Of a DNA stretch of 64,000 nt, positions 7,885 through 15,217 are shown one piece after another. Each line of letters starts with the position of its first letter. Within the stretch, counting starts at the first letter, position 1. The DNA lies in assembly GCA_028280265.1 (NCBI GenBank), contig JANQMD010000004.1, positions 1 to 64,000 of the forward strand. The letters run 5' to 3'. Position numbers and translations under genes: made by a program. The DNA is from Flavobacteriaceae bacterium. GTDB taxonomy: Bacteria; Bacteroidota; Bacteroidia; Flavobacteriales; Flavobacteriaceae. Below the pieces are notes generated by a model that saw only the letters and a program-made list of their open reading frames with translations, was not told where the DNA came from and searched no databases.

Positions 7885-9085
7885 TTTTCAAAAGCTCTAA
7901 TGCCAATTGGTATGTATTTCTACTATTTTTCGAACGATTTTTAGGGATAAAATCTTCTCTTGGAGTACCATCTACATGATACAATTTCTCAAAAGGAAAA
8001 CAGAGATTGATATCTGTCTCTGAAAAGCGATAGCAAGTAATGGCTCCGAACAATCTCGCCATTTTTGTTCCCACTACTTTGGCTGTAGGAATTCTATCGA
8101 AACCAACAGCGAGCGCCTCTCCAACACTACCTGTCCATCTTCCTACCAACACAATCACAGGTTTTAAATACACTTCTTTCAGTGGAGAAACATACTCCAT
8201 CCAACTTCTTTTGATTCCATAATACCTCTCTTCTGCAGGATACTCGTGCTTTTGATAAAACATTTCTTTTTGAATAAATTTTCCCATGATTGCTCTCGCC
8301 ACTGTAGTATTTCCTCCTCCATGTGTTTCTCTTAAATCTAGGACAATCGCTTTTGTTGTTTTAAACGAATTCACTACCGAATCAAAGGCTTTTATCAGGT
8401 TATTGTTTCCTAATGAATTGTTGACTTTGATGTATCCTATATCATTCTTTAGTACTTTAGAAGTAAGAATCCCCTCACTAGCCTTTTTAGGCTTGGGTTT
8501 TCCGAGCTGGTAAATCCTTTCTTTTCCTTCTATCAAAAGTGTCAACTCTCTTTTCTCGTCGTGTCGTCCAGCTAGCACCTGATTGGCCATAAAATTCCTC
8601 TGTTCATAATCGATGCTCTTGGTAGCTTTTGGAAGCCCTGCCTTCACCAAGGCATGAATGTCTTTTCCATTCACGGCTTTTAAAATAGCTCCTGTAGGAA
8701 CTCCTTTTTCCTCAGCTTCGTAATCAGGTCTTACATCTACAATGACATAGTTTCCATCTTGATATTCCACCCAAGCATCTGAATCATTTGGAATTAAACG
8801 AAACGAAGAGGTCAAGTTGGTATTGATACTCATATGAGGATCGTACAACTCATACATCACATTTTCTACCAATTGAATGAACTCCCAATTTTTGGTGATC
8901 TTACTTGTCTTTTTTGAATAGATTTCTTTTACTTTCTCCCAGTCTGTTTCTTTGGCATCAAAATAAGCATATTGACTATTCAGCAGGTTCCACATGTAAT
9001 CAAAATCTTTCTGATACTTCGTCTGAGATTGAATAGAAAAGATTCCACCACATACAAATAGTAAAACAACTATTGCTCTATGCAT
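7877..9085 (-). CDS. Secreted S41-family (tail-specific-like) peptidase
   Basis: This 402-residue protein starts with a signal peptide (hydrophobic AIVVLLFVCGGIFSI, then QSQ). A middle segment (GVPTGAILKAVNGKDIHAL) looks PDZ-like, and the S41 core follows: IGYIKVNN, AIVLDLRETHGGGNT and the nucleophile region RWTGSVGEALAVGFD with the expected Ser. ATG 9085 is chosen over the preceding GTG because it gives the 8-bp overlap ATGCATAG with kynU. The catalytic Lys is not obvious by eye. A periplasmic protease inside a kynurenine operon is unusual; it may release tryptophan-containing peptides or simply be carried along. Confidence 0.8.
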   Translation of the reverse strand: MHRAIVVLLFVCGGIFSIQSQTKYQKDFDYMWNLLNSQYAYFDAKETDWEKVKEIYSKKTSKITKNWEFIQLVENVMYELYDPHMSINTNLTSSFRLIPNDSDAWVEYQDGNYVIVDVRPDYEAEEKGVPTGAILKAVNGKDIHALVKAGLPKATKSIDYEQRNFMANQVLAGRHDEKRELTLLIEGKERIYQLGKPKPKKASEGILTSKVLKNDIGYIKVNNSLGNNNLIKAFDSVVNSFKTTKAIVLDLRETHGGGNTTVARAIMGKFIQKEMFYQKHEYPAEERYYGIKRSWMEYVSPLKEVYLKPVIVLVGRWTGSVGEALAVGFDRIPTAKVVGTKMARLFGAITCYRFSETDINLCFPFEKLYHVDGTPREDFIPKNRSKNSRNTYQLALELLKNE

Positions 9086-10349
9086 CACTCAATAAATTTC
9101 TCAAAATTTCAACCATTTTATACACATCCTCAAAACTATTGTACAAAGGAACGGGAGCACAGCGAATCACATCTGGCTCTCGCCAGTCAGTAATCACATT
9201 TTTTTCAGTGAGTTTTTGATGCAAACTCTTGTCTGCATTCTTCACTTGAACGGAAAGTTGACAACCTCTCTCTTTGGGGTTTGCTGGAGTAATGATTTTG
9301 ATGTGATCGGATCCTATTTGATCAATTAAGTATTCAAAATACCCTGTGAGTTTTGTTGATTTTTCTGTCAAGGCATCCATGCCCACTTTGGCAAATAAAT
9401 CCAGTGATGCTTTGATCGCTGCCATGGACAAAATTGGAGGATTGCTCAACTGCCAGCCCTCAGCTCCGGGCATGACATCAAAAGACTGACGCATGTTAAA
9501 GCGTGTTTCTTTGTTGTGATTCCACCAGCCAGAGAATCGTGGTAATTTTTTATTGTGTGCATGCTTTTCATGCACAAACAACCCAGACAAACTCCCTGGG
9601 CCTGAATTTAAGTACTTATAAGTACACCAAGCAGCGAAATCAACGCCACTTTCGTGTAAATTAGGTTGTATATTCCCAGCTCCATGTGCCAAATCAATTC
9701 CCACCATACATCCATTTGCATGACCCAATTCAGCAATCTTTTTAATATCTAGGTATTGACCTGTGTAATAGTTGACGCCTCCTATTAAAAGCAGTGCGAT
9801 TTCATCTCCCTGCTTGTCTAAAATCGCCTCCAAATCTTCTATTCGAAGTAATTCTTCTCCTTCTCTAGGCTTCCACTCAATCAACCCTTCCTCTGAATCA
9901 AACCCATGAAAATCGAGTTGTGATTGCACTGCATATCGATCCGATGGAAACGCATCACTCTCTATGACAATCTTGTATTTCGTCTTTGTCGGTTGATAAA
10001 AAGAGACCATCAGCAAATGAAGGTTCGTGGTCAGAGTATTCATCACCACTACTTCAATGGGTTTTGCTCCCACGATATTTGCCATATTTTCAGTTAAAAA
10101 TTCATGGTATGGCATCCATGGGTTTTTGGCCTCGAAATGCCCTTCCACTCCATAATTGGCCCAATCATCTAGTTCTTGCTGAATGTATCCTTGCGTTGCT
10201 TTTGGTTGCAATCCCAACGAATTTCCTGTAAAGTACAACCATTCATTTCCCTCCTGATCTTTAGGAATGTGAAATTCTTGTCGTAAGTGTGATAATGGAT
10301 CTTCGCTGTCTAATTGCTGAGCGTATTGAAGTGAATTTTGATAGTTCAT
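9078..10349 (-). CDS. kynU: Kynureninase
   Basis: This 423-residue PLP enzyme cleaves kynurenine or 3-hydroxykynurenine to (3-hydroxy)anthranilate plus alanine. Signature segments are FTGNSLGLQPK, VMNTLTTNLH, DLAHGAGNIQPNL and WCTYKYLNSGPG, in which K245 should bind PLP. The upstream ORF extension is discarded: MNYQNS at 10349 fits the family start, and the promoter lies inside the extension. It is the first gene of the minus-strand kynurenine operon and its stop overlaps the S41 gene by 8 bp. Confidence 0.95.
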   Translation of the reverse strand: MNYQNSLQYAQQLDSEDPLSHLRQEFHIPKDQEGNEWLYFTGNSLGLQPKATQGYIQQELDDWANYGVEGHFEAKNPWMPYHEFLTENMANIVGAKPIEVVVMNTLTTNLHLLMVSFYQPTKTKYKIVIESDAFPSDRYAVQSQLDFHGFDSEEGLIEWKPREGEELLRIEDLEAILDKQGDEIALLLIGGVNYYTGQYLDIKKIAELGHANGCMVGIDLAHGAGNIQPNLHESGVDFAAWCTYKYLNSGPGSLSGLFVHEKHAHNKKLPRFSGWWNHNKETRFNMRQSFDVMPGAEGWQLSNPPILSMAAIKASLDLFAKVGMDALTEKSTKLTGYFEYLIDQIGSDHIKIITPANPKERGCQLSVQVKNADKSLHQKLTEKNVITDWREPDVIRCAPVPLYNSFEDVYKMVEILRNLLSDA

Positions 10350-10370
10350 CGAAGTAATTAAGTTCTCTTT

Positions 10371-10378
10371 CAAAGATA
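10371..10378 (-). promoter_or_regulatory. Promoter -7 element of the kynurenine operon
   Basis: TATCTTTG on the minus strand matches the Bacteroidota TAnnTTTG consensus, 21 bp upstream of the kynU ATG. It starts just after the terminator-like hairpin at 10388-10420. No clear TTG -33 element at the usual 19-21 bp distance is seen, so the promoter may be weak or activator-dependent. Confidence 0.6.
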
Positions 10379-10387
10379 AAATAAACA

Positions 10388-10420
10388 AAAAAGGCAGCAA
10401 ACTTCTTTCACTACCTTTTT
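10388..10420 (-). terminator. Terminator hairpin after the Cache lipoprotein gene
   Basis: The arms AAAAAGGCAG (10388-10397) and CTACCTTTTT (10411-10420) pair with one G-T mismatch. Read on the minus strand the stem ends in a T run, as expected for an intrinsic terminator between the lipoprotein gene and kynU. Confidence 0.7.
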
Positions 10421-10443
10421 GAGATTACATATTAGTATCTATT

Positions 10444-10986
10444 TTAATTCACATAGGTTCCTGCTGCTATGATAAGTCCTTGAAATTTTTCTGCATAGGT
10501 AAACTTCTTACCTATTTGATTGTTGTTTGCAGGATTCTCCCACTGATACCATGACCACCCTTTACCGCTCGTATTGTTTACAGATTCTAAAATAGCTCTG
10601 ATAATATATTTCCCATTGATATCCCGTAAATCATACTGATTGGAGTTAATAAGTTGTTGACTGGCGCCGTGCGAGAGTACTTTGCCAGTAGCATCAATTA
10701 CAAAAATATATAACTCTTGATTGACAAAGGTTTTACTAGGTACATCGTATGCTGCGAATGCTGCTGTTTTCCCATTTGTAGTCCAATAATTTTTGGCACT
10801 TTGTACAAAAGCAATCACCCTATCTTTTTGTGATTGATTCAAGCAAATAAATTCACAGCTTCCATTTTCCACATTAGCTAAAGGGTTAAAATTGCACGCA
10901 TTAGCATTTGTACACCCGTCTTTATTATCTTCGCAACCCGCAAATATTACAGCTGAAAATAGAAGTAAATACAGTATTTTTTTCAT
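10444..10986 (-). CDS. Lipoprotein with a single Cache-type sensor domain
   Basis: This 180-residue protein has a lipoprotein signal (AVIFAGC). A short motif follows, CTNANACNFNPLANVENGSC, like the Asn/Asp-Gly-Ser-Cys motifs of many secreted Bacteroidota proteins. Residues about 55-180 show the Cache_2-like layout: AFVQSAKNYWTTNGKTAAFA, ELYIFVIDATGKVLSHGA, YDLRDINGKYIIRAILE and GWSWYQWENPA. Such domains bind small molecules outside the membrane, but here there is no transmembrane signalling partner in the same protein. It ends just before the kynurenine operon, separated by a terminator. Confidence 0.75.
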   Translation of the reverse strand: MKKILYLLLFSAVIFAGCEDNKDGCTNANACNFNPLANVENGSCEFICLNQSQKDRVIAFVQSAKNYWTTNGKTAAFAAYDVPSKTFVNQELYIFVIDATGKVLSHGASQQLINSNQYDLRDINGKYIIRAILESVNNTSGKGWSWYQWENPANNNQIGKKFTYAEKFQGLIIAAGTYVN

Positions 10987-11149
10987 TTTGATTGATTGTT
11001 TTAAATTGGTAGGTCTAAAGTATTAATTCGTTTTTGCAAGTCTCTTCGTAGCAATACGAAAATTCTTTAATGGGAATTAAAATAAACTACGTCGGTGCAA
11101 AGCACACGATGTATTGACAGAAGGCTAAATCCTTTACGGTATCAATAAA

Positions 11150-11179
11150 AAAGACCCTTAAGAAATCTTAAAGGTCTTT
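11150..11179 (-). terminator. Intrinsic terminator of tRNA-Leu
   Basis: The arms AAAGACC and GGTCTTT enclose CTTAAGAAATCTTAAA, itself partly self-complementary. On the minus strand the hairpin is followed by a T run. It lies 11 bp after the 3' end of the tRNA gene. Confidence 0.85.
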
Positions 11180-11190
11180 GCTTGAATTTG

Positions 11191-11272
11191 TGCGGATGAA
11201 GGGAGTCGAACCCCCACGCCTCGCGGCACTAGATCCTAAGTCTAGCGTGTCTACCAATTCCACCACATCCGC
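11191..11272 (-). tRNA. tRNA-Leu (anticodon TAG)
   Basis: On the minus strand this 82-nt sequence begins GCGGATG and ends CATCCGCA, forming a 7-bp acceptor stem with discriminator A. The D-loop region GTGGAATTGGTAGAC, anticodon arm CTAGA-CTTAGGA-TCTAG (anticodon TAG), a long variable arm and the T-loop GGTTCGACTCC are all present. The long variable arm fits a class II leucine tRNA. CCA is not encoded. Confidence 0.97.
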
Positions 11273-11357
11273 AGTTGTGCCGAACCAGATTCGGTAACAG
11301 GACTGCAAATATACGGATTCAAAGTAAATTGCAAAGTTCTTTCTAAAGGAATTTTAC

Positions 11358-11365
11358 TATTTTTG
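11358..11365 (+). promoter_or_regulatory. Promoter -7 element of the M20 dipeptidase gene
   Basis: TATTTTTG matches TAnnTTTG and lies 20 bp upstream of the ATG at 11386. The nearest TTG upstream (11329-11331) is 26 bp away, farther than usual. Confidence 0.5.
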
Positions 11366-11385
11366 ATTTGCTATAAATTCAAACC

Positions 11386-12777
11386 ATGAACGATTTAAAA
11401 AATTATATAGAAAATCACAAAGACAGATTCATTAACGAACTCATTGAGCTCCTAAAAATTCCCTCTGTTTCAGCAGATCCTGCCTTTAACCAAGATGTTT
11501 TAAATACAGCAGAAGTGGTTAAAGAAAGTCTTGTAAAAGCTGGGTGCGATCATGTTGAAATTTGTGAAACTCCTGGGTATCCAATCGTTTATGGTGAAAA
11601 AATAATCGATCCTTCTCTACCCACAGTACTGGTATACGGACACTATGATGTACAACCTGCAGACCCTTTGCATCTTTGGGATTCTCCTGCTTTTGAACCC
11701 ATTATCAAGAAAACTGAGTTGCATCCAGAGGGTGCCATTTTCGCCAGAGGTGCCTGTGATGACAAAGGACAAATGTACATGCATGTAAAGGCACTGGAGT
11801 ACATGACTGAAACAGGAAATTTACCCTGCAATGTAAAATTTATGATTGAAGGTGAAGAAGAAGTAGGTTCTGAAAGCTTAGGTTGGTTTGTCAAGAGGAA
11901 TCAAGAAAAGCTAGCCAATGATGTCATTCTCATCTCAGATACTGGAATGATAAGCAATACACAACCATCAATTACTACGGGGCTAAGAGGATTGAGTTAT
12001 GTAGAGGTGGAAGTGACAGGACCAAATCGAGATCTACATTCTGGTTTGTATGGAGGAGCTGTGGCAAATCCTATCAATATTCTCACGAAAATGATTGCCT
12101 CTCTACACGACGAAAACAATCATATTACCATCCCTGGTTTTTATGACAAAGTAGAAGATTTGACCCGAGAGGAGCGTGACGAAATGGCGAAAGCACCTTT
12201 CTCTTTAGAAGCTTATAAAAATGCTTTAGATATAGAGGAAGTGTATGGTGAAAAGGGATATACAACCAATGAGAGAAATTCTATCAGACCCACTCTAGAT
12301 GTCAATGGAATCTGGGGAGGATATACTGGAGAAGGTGCCAAAACGGTGATTGCTTCGAAAGCGTATGCGAAAATTTCAATGCGATTGGTCCCTAACCAAG
12401 ATTGGAATGAAATTACTGAGTTGTTTACCAAACATTTTAAAAGCATCGCTCCTAAGTCTGTAAAAGTAAAGGTAAGTCCACATCATGGAGGACAAGGTTA
12501 TGTAACTCCAATTGATAATATTGGTTACCAAGCTGCAAGCATGGCATACAAGGATACCTTTGGTGTCACTCCTATTCCACAAAGGAGTGGTGGGAGCATT
12601 CCCATTGTCTCTCTTTTTGAAGATGAGCTGAAGAGCAAGACCATTCTTATGGGCTTTGGGCTGGACAGTGATGCGATTCATTCTCCTAACGAACATTTTG
12701 GGATTTTCAATTATTTAAAAGGGATAGAAACCATTCCTCTTTTTTACAAACACTTTACCAATTTGTATCAGAAATAA
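11386..12777 (+). CDS. M20-family dipeptidase
   Basis: This 463-residue cytoplasmic metallopeptidase resembles carnosinase-like and succinyl-diaminopimelate-desuccinylase-like dipeptidases. The zinc motif VYGHYDVQPADP, the bridging Asp motif FARGACDDKGQM and the catalytic-base motif IEGEEEVGS are intact. The lid or dimer domain follows (DLHSGLYGGAVANP), and the last ligand region HSPNEHFG is near the C-terminus. It has no signal peptide, so it would act on imported dipeptides. It is transcribed alone, away from the tRNA. Confidence 0.9.
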   Translation: MNDLKNYIENHKDRFINELIELLKIPSVSADPAFNQDVLNTAEVVKESLVKAGCDHVEICETPGYPIVYGEKIIDPSLPTVLVYGHYDVQPADPLHLWDSPAFEPIIKKTELHPEGAIFARGACDDKGQMYMHVKALEYMTETGNLPCNVKFMIEGEEEVGSESLGWFVKRNQEKLANDVILISDTGMISNTQPSITTGLRGLSYVEVEVTGPNRDLHSGLYGGAVANPINILTKMIASLHDENNHITIPGFYDKVEDLTREERDEMAKAPFSLEAYKNALDIEEVYGEKGYTTNERNSIRPTLDVNGIWGGYTGEGAKTVIASKAYAKISMRLVPNQDWNEITELFTKHFKSIAPKSVKVKVSPHHGGQGYVTPIDNIGYQAASMAYKDTFGVTPIPQRSGGSIPIVSLFEDELKSKTILMGFGLDSDAIHSPNEHFGIFNYLKGIETIPLFYKHFTNLYQK

Positions 12778-12838
12778 ACCCTAATACAATTCATTAGAGG
12801 CAATCTCGTTTCCTTTATAGTAACTAACAAAACCAAAC

Positions 12839-14074
12839 ATGATTCTTTCCAGAGAAAAAAAGGAAGAGTGGTCGCTGTGGAATAAAATAGGCTTCCGTTT
12901 TGTCTTTCTATACTTTACTTTTTATTGTTTTTCTATTATTGGAAGTGGTGTATTTGCATCACTTGTTGAATGGGTGGCGGTGAATGTGCTGAACATTACC
13001 TATGATTTTTCTAGTCGCGGCTATGGAAGTGGCGATACTACTTTTCAATATGTCTTGTTGTTTATTAATGCTTGTTTCGCTGTTTTTGGCACACTTCTTT
13101 GGTCTCTTTTTGACAAGAGGAAATCCTACAATCAACTCAATTATGCTCTTATTCTGATCCTGCGGTTTGTACTGGTTGCCTTTATGTTTGTTTATGGGTT
13201 TATTAAAATTTTCCACATGCAAATGATTCCTCCTACCTACAGCCAATTGGTCAGTAATCTTGGAGATATGTCTCCAATGGGATTGGCATGGACTTTCATG
13301 GGGTATTCAAAGGCATACATCATTTTTGCAGGAGCTTCAGAAGTGCTAGCAGGTATTTTATTAGTGAGTAGGAGGCTACAGACGATAGGGGCCTTGTTAG
13401 TGGTTGCTGTGATGGGAAATGTGTTTATGATGAATATGGCATTTGACATTCCCGTTAAAATCTTCTCCTTCCATTTAATGCTTATGGGTGGAGTCTTATT
13501 TTTAATGGACAGTAAGCGATTTATCAAAGCTATTATTTTAAAGAAAGAAGTTCCTCAGGAAGTTTCTTATCCTGTTATTGATGAAGGTTCTAAAAAAGTA
13601 TTTCGCATTATCAAACTAACTATTACCATTATTCTTGTTGGAATATTCGTTACAGGTGCGCACTCTAGAGCCAAAAGTTTCCAAAAAAAGATGAATCCAC
13701 TTCTAAAAGGCGTTTGGGAAGTTGACTACTTTGAAAAAAATGGCGAAGAAAAACCACCACTACTTACAGACCGTAAAAGGTGGAGGTATTTCATTGTAGA
13801 TGCTGAAGGGGTTGCGACCATCATGGGTATGAAAGAAAATAAAGTAGGCTATTCTTTGCAGGTTGACAAACTACTCAATGAATTCTCAATGACTTCACGA
13901 GATTCTTTAAACACTTATAAATTCTCTTATAAAAAACAGGGTGATTTCCTAGACTTAAGTGGTAAAAGTATGTCCGATTCGCTTTTCATTAAATTGAGAA
14001 GAAGAGATGATGATTCTTTTTTGTTAAAGTCCAGAGGATTTAACTGGATTAACGAAAGGCCCAATAATCAGTAG
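12839..14074 (+). CDS. DoxX-like membrane protein with a C-terminal soluble domain
   Basis: This 411-residue protein has about seven hydrophobic segments in residues 15-260. These include YALILILRFVLVAFMFVYGFIK and a DoxX-like stretch FAGASEVLAGILLVSRR. After a last helix (IIKLTITIILVGIFVTG) comes a charged domain of about 130 residues that begins LLKGVWEVDYFEKNG and resembles a small lipocalin-like stress-response domain by eye. Its function is unknown. The gene ends one base before the convergent cyclophilin gene. Confidence 0.65.
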   Translation: MILSREKKEEWSLWNKIGFRFVFLYFTFYCFSIIGSGVFASLVEWVAVNVLNITYDFSSRGYGSGDTTFQYVLLFINACFAVFGTLLWSLFDKRKSYNQLNYALILILRFVLVAFMFVYGFIKIFHMQMIPPTYSQLVSNLGDMSPMGLAWTFMGYSKAYIIFAGASEVLAGILLVSRRLQTIGALLVVAVMGNVFMMNMAFDIPVKIFSFHLMLMGGVLFLMDSKRFIKAIILKKEVPQEVSYPVIDEGSKKVFRIIKLTITIILVGIFVTGAHSRAKSFQKKMNPLLKGVWEVDYFEKNGEEKPPLLTDRKRWRYFIVDAEGVATIMGMKENKVGYSLQVDKLLNEFSMTSRDSLNTYKFSYKKQGDFLDLSGKSMSDSLFIKLRRRDDDSFLLKSRGFNWINERPNNQ

Positions 14075-14704
14075 TTATTTTTTCAGTAAATACGCCTTTT
14101 TAATAAAGTCGACTTCGGGATAGTTTTTACGGATAAATTTGTTTCCATACTTATTGATAGAATCTTGTCTAAAACCTAACTTATCTCCATATTCTCCATA
14201 GAATTTTTTGATATTTTCTTTTCCAGAAATGACTTGTGCCACCACAGGGAAACCTTTTACGCCACTATATTCTAAAGCATCGAGTCTGTGATTGTCTTTT
14301 AAGTTGATAAATATTTGAGTGGTTCTTGTTTTCTTCCCTCCTCTTGCAAAAGAAATAGTCATTACATCATTCTTTTTAACAACTGGCTCATCATCAATTT
14401 TAATGTCATTCCATGCCTTATTTAAAATTGAATCGTTGTGAATTCCAAACTGAGCTACAAAATTTGGTACCACTCTAAAAATAGCCATGTCTGTATAAAA
14501 CCCTCTTTTGATTAATTGGTACAAACGGTCAACTCCTTGCGGGGACCATTCTCTTTTTGCTTCGATGTCAAAATTTCCTTGAGTCGTTTCAAAACGTGCT
14601 TTGAAATATGCCGGAGCTTCCTCTTTGGTCCATTTTTCTTTAAAAAGCTTTGGAGTACATCCTAAAAAAGAGAGAACAAAAATTACAAGTACAAGTTTTT
14701 TCAC
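14075..14704 (-). CDS. Cyclophilin-type peptidyl-prolyl isomerase lipoprotein
   Basis: This 209-residue protein has a lipobox (VLSFLGC), so it is a predicted envelope lipoprotein. The cyclophilin core is visible: FKARFETTQGNFDIEAK, RVVPNFVAQFG, ISFARGGKKTRTTQIFINL and GFPVVAQVISG. The start codon is GTG. The minus-strand promoter element TATCTTTG (14751-14758) lies 46 bp upstream. It would fold or remodel periplasmic or outer-membrane proteins. It converges with the DoxX-like gene without a gap. Confidence 0.85.
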   Translation of the reverse strand: MKKLVLVIFVLSFLGCTPKLFKEKWTKEEAPAYFKARFETTQGNFDIEAKREWSPQGVDRLYQLIKRGFYTDMAIFRVVPNFVAQFGIHNDSILNKAWNDIKIDDEPVVKKNDVMTISFARGGKKTRTTQIFINLKDNHRLDALEYSGVKGFPVVAQVISGKENIKKFYGEYGDKLGFRQDSINKYGNKFIRKNYPEVDFIKKAYLLKK

Positions 14705-14750
14705 GCGTTTAAATTTTAATAGTGATTCTTTTAAGTTTTATACAAAACCC

Positions 14751-14758
14751 CAAAGATA
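14751..14758 (-). promoter_or_regulatory. Promoter -7 element of the cyclophilin gene
   Basis: TATCTTTG on the minus strand fits TAnnTTTG. It lies 28 bp from the first BlaI-type dyad of the divergent blaI promoter. Confidence 0.5.
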
Positions 14759-14785
14759 TCAAATTCAACTTAACAAAAATTTAAC

Positions 14786-14829
14786 TCTACATTTGTAGAA
14801 TTACATATTTTTATTCTATATTTGTAGAA
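14786..14829 (+). promoter_or_regulatory. blaI promoter with two BlaI-type operator dyads
   Basis: The first dyad is TCTACATTTGTAGA (14786-14799), a TACA/TGTA palindrome of the BlaI/MecI type. The second is TTCTATATTTGTAGAA (14814-14829). The first covers TTG (14793-14795). The second covers the -7 element TATATTTG (14817-14824), with 21 bp between them, the spacing of a Bacteroidota promoter. The ATG of blaI is at 14846. Binding of a BlaI dimer at both dyads should block the promoter, so the operon looks autorepressed. Confidence 0.85.
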
Positions 14830-14845
14830 TATAAATTGAATACCC

Positions 14846-15217
14846 ATGCGTTTATCCAAAGCAGAAGAACAATTAATGCAGTTTTTGTGGAAGCGAAACA
14901 AGGCTTTTATGAAAGACTTGTTACATGACTTTCCAGACCCCAAGCCAGCTACTACTACAGTAGCCACACTCTTAAAGCGAATGAGTGACAAAGGCTTTAT
15001 TGATTACACAACCATGGGAAAATCTAGAGAATACTTTCCACTCGTAAAAAAGTCAGATTACTTTTCAAAGCATGTCAACGGTTTGATTAAAAACTTCTTT
15101 AACAATTCTGCTAGTCAATTTGCTTCCTTTTTCACCAAAGAGACAGATCTTTCAAACGAGGAACTGGAAGAGTTGCGTAAAATTATTGATCAACAAATTA
15201 AAGAGAATAAAAAATGA
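14846..15217 (+). CDS. BlaI/MecI/CopY-family repressor
   Basis: This 123-residue winged-helix repressor begins RLSKAEEQLMQFLWKRN. The recognition region is PATTTVATLLKRMSDKGFIDY, followed by a charged C-terminal dimerisation helix. Family members are cleaved after a signal from the partner M56 metalloprotease. The stop overlaps the start of that partner by four bases (ATGA). Two matching operators lie upstream. The signal is unlikely to be only beta-lactam, because no beta-lactamase lies near. Confidence 0.93.
   Translation: MRLSKAEEQLMQFLWKRNKAFMKDLLHDFPDPKPATTTVATLLKRMSDKGFIDYTTMGKSREYFPLVKKSDYFSKHVNGLIKNFFNNSASQFASFFTKETDLSNEELEELRKIIDQQIKENKK

Noticed and set aside
11191..11272. tRNA-Leu as an attachment site for an integrated element
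   Set aside because: No integrase and no repeat of the tRNA 3' end were found nearby.
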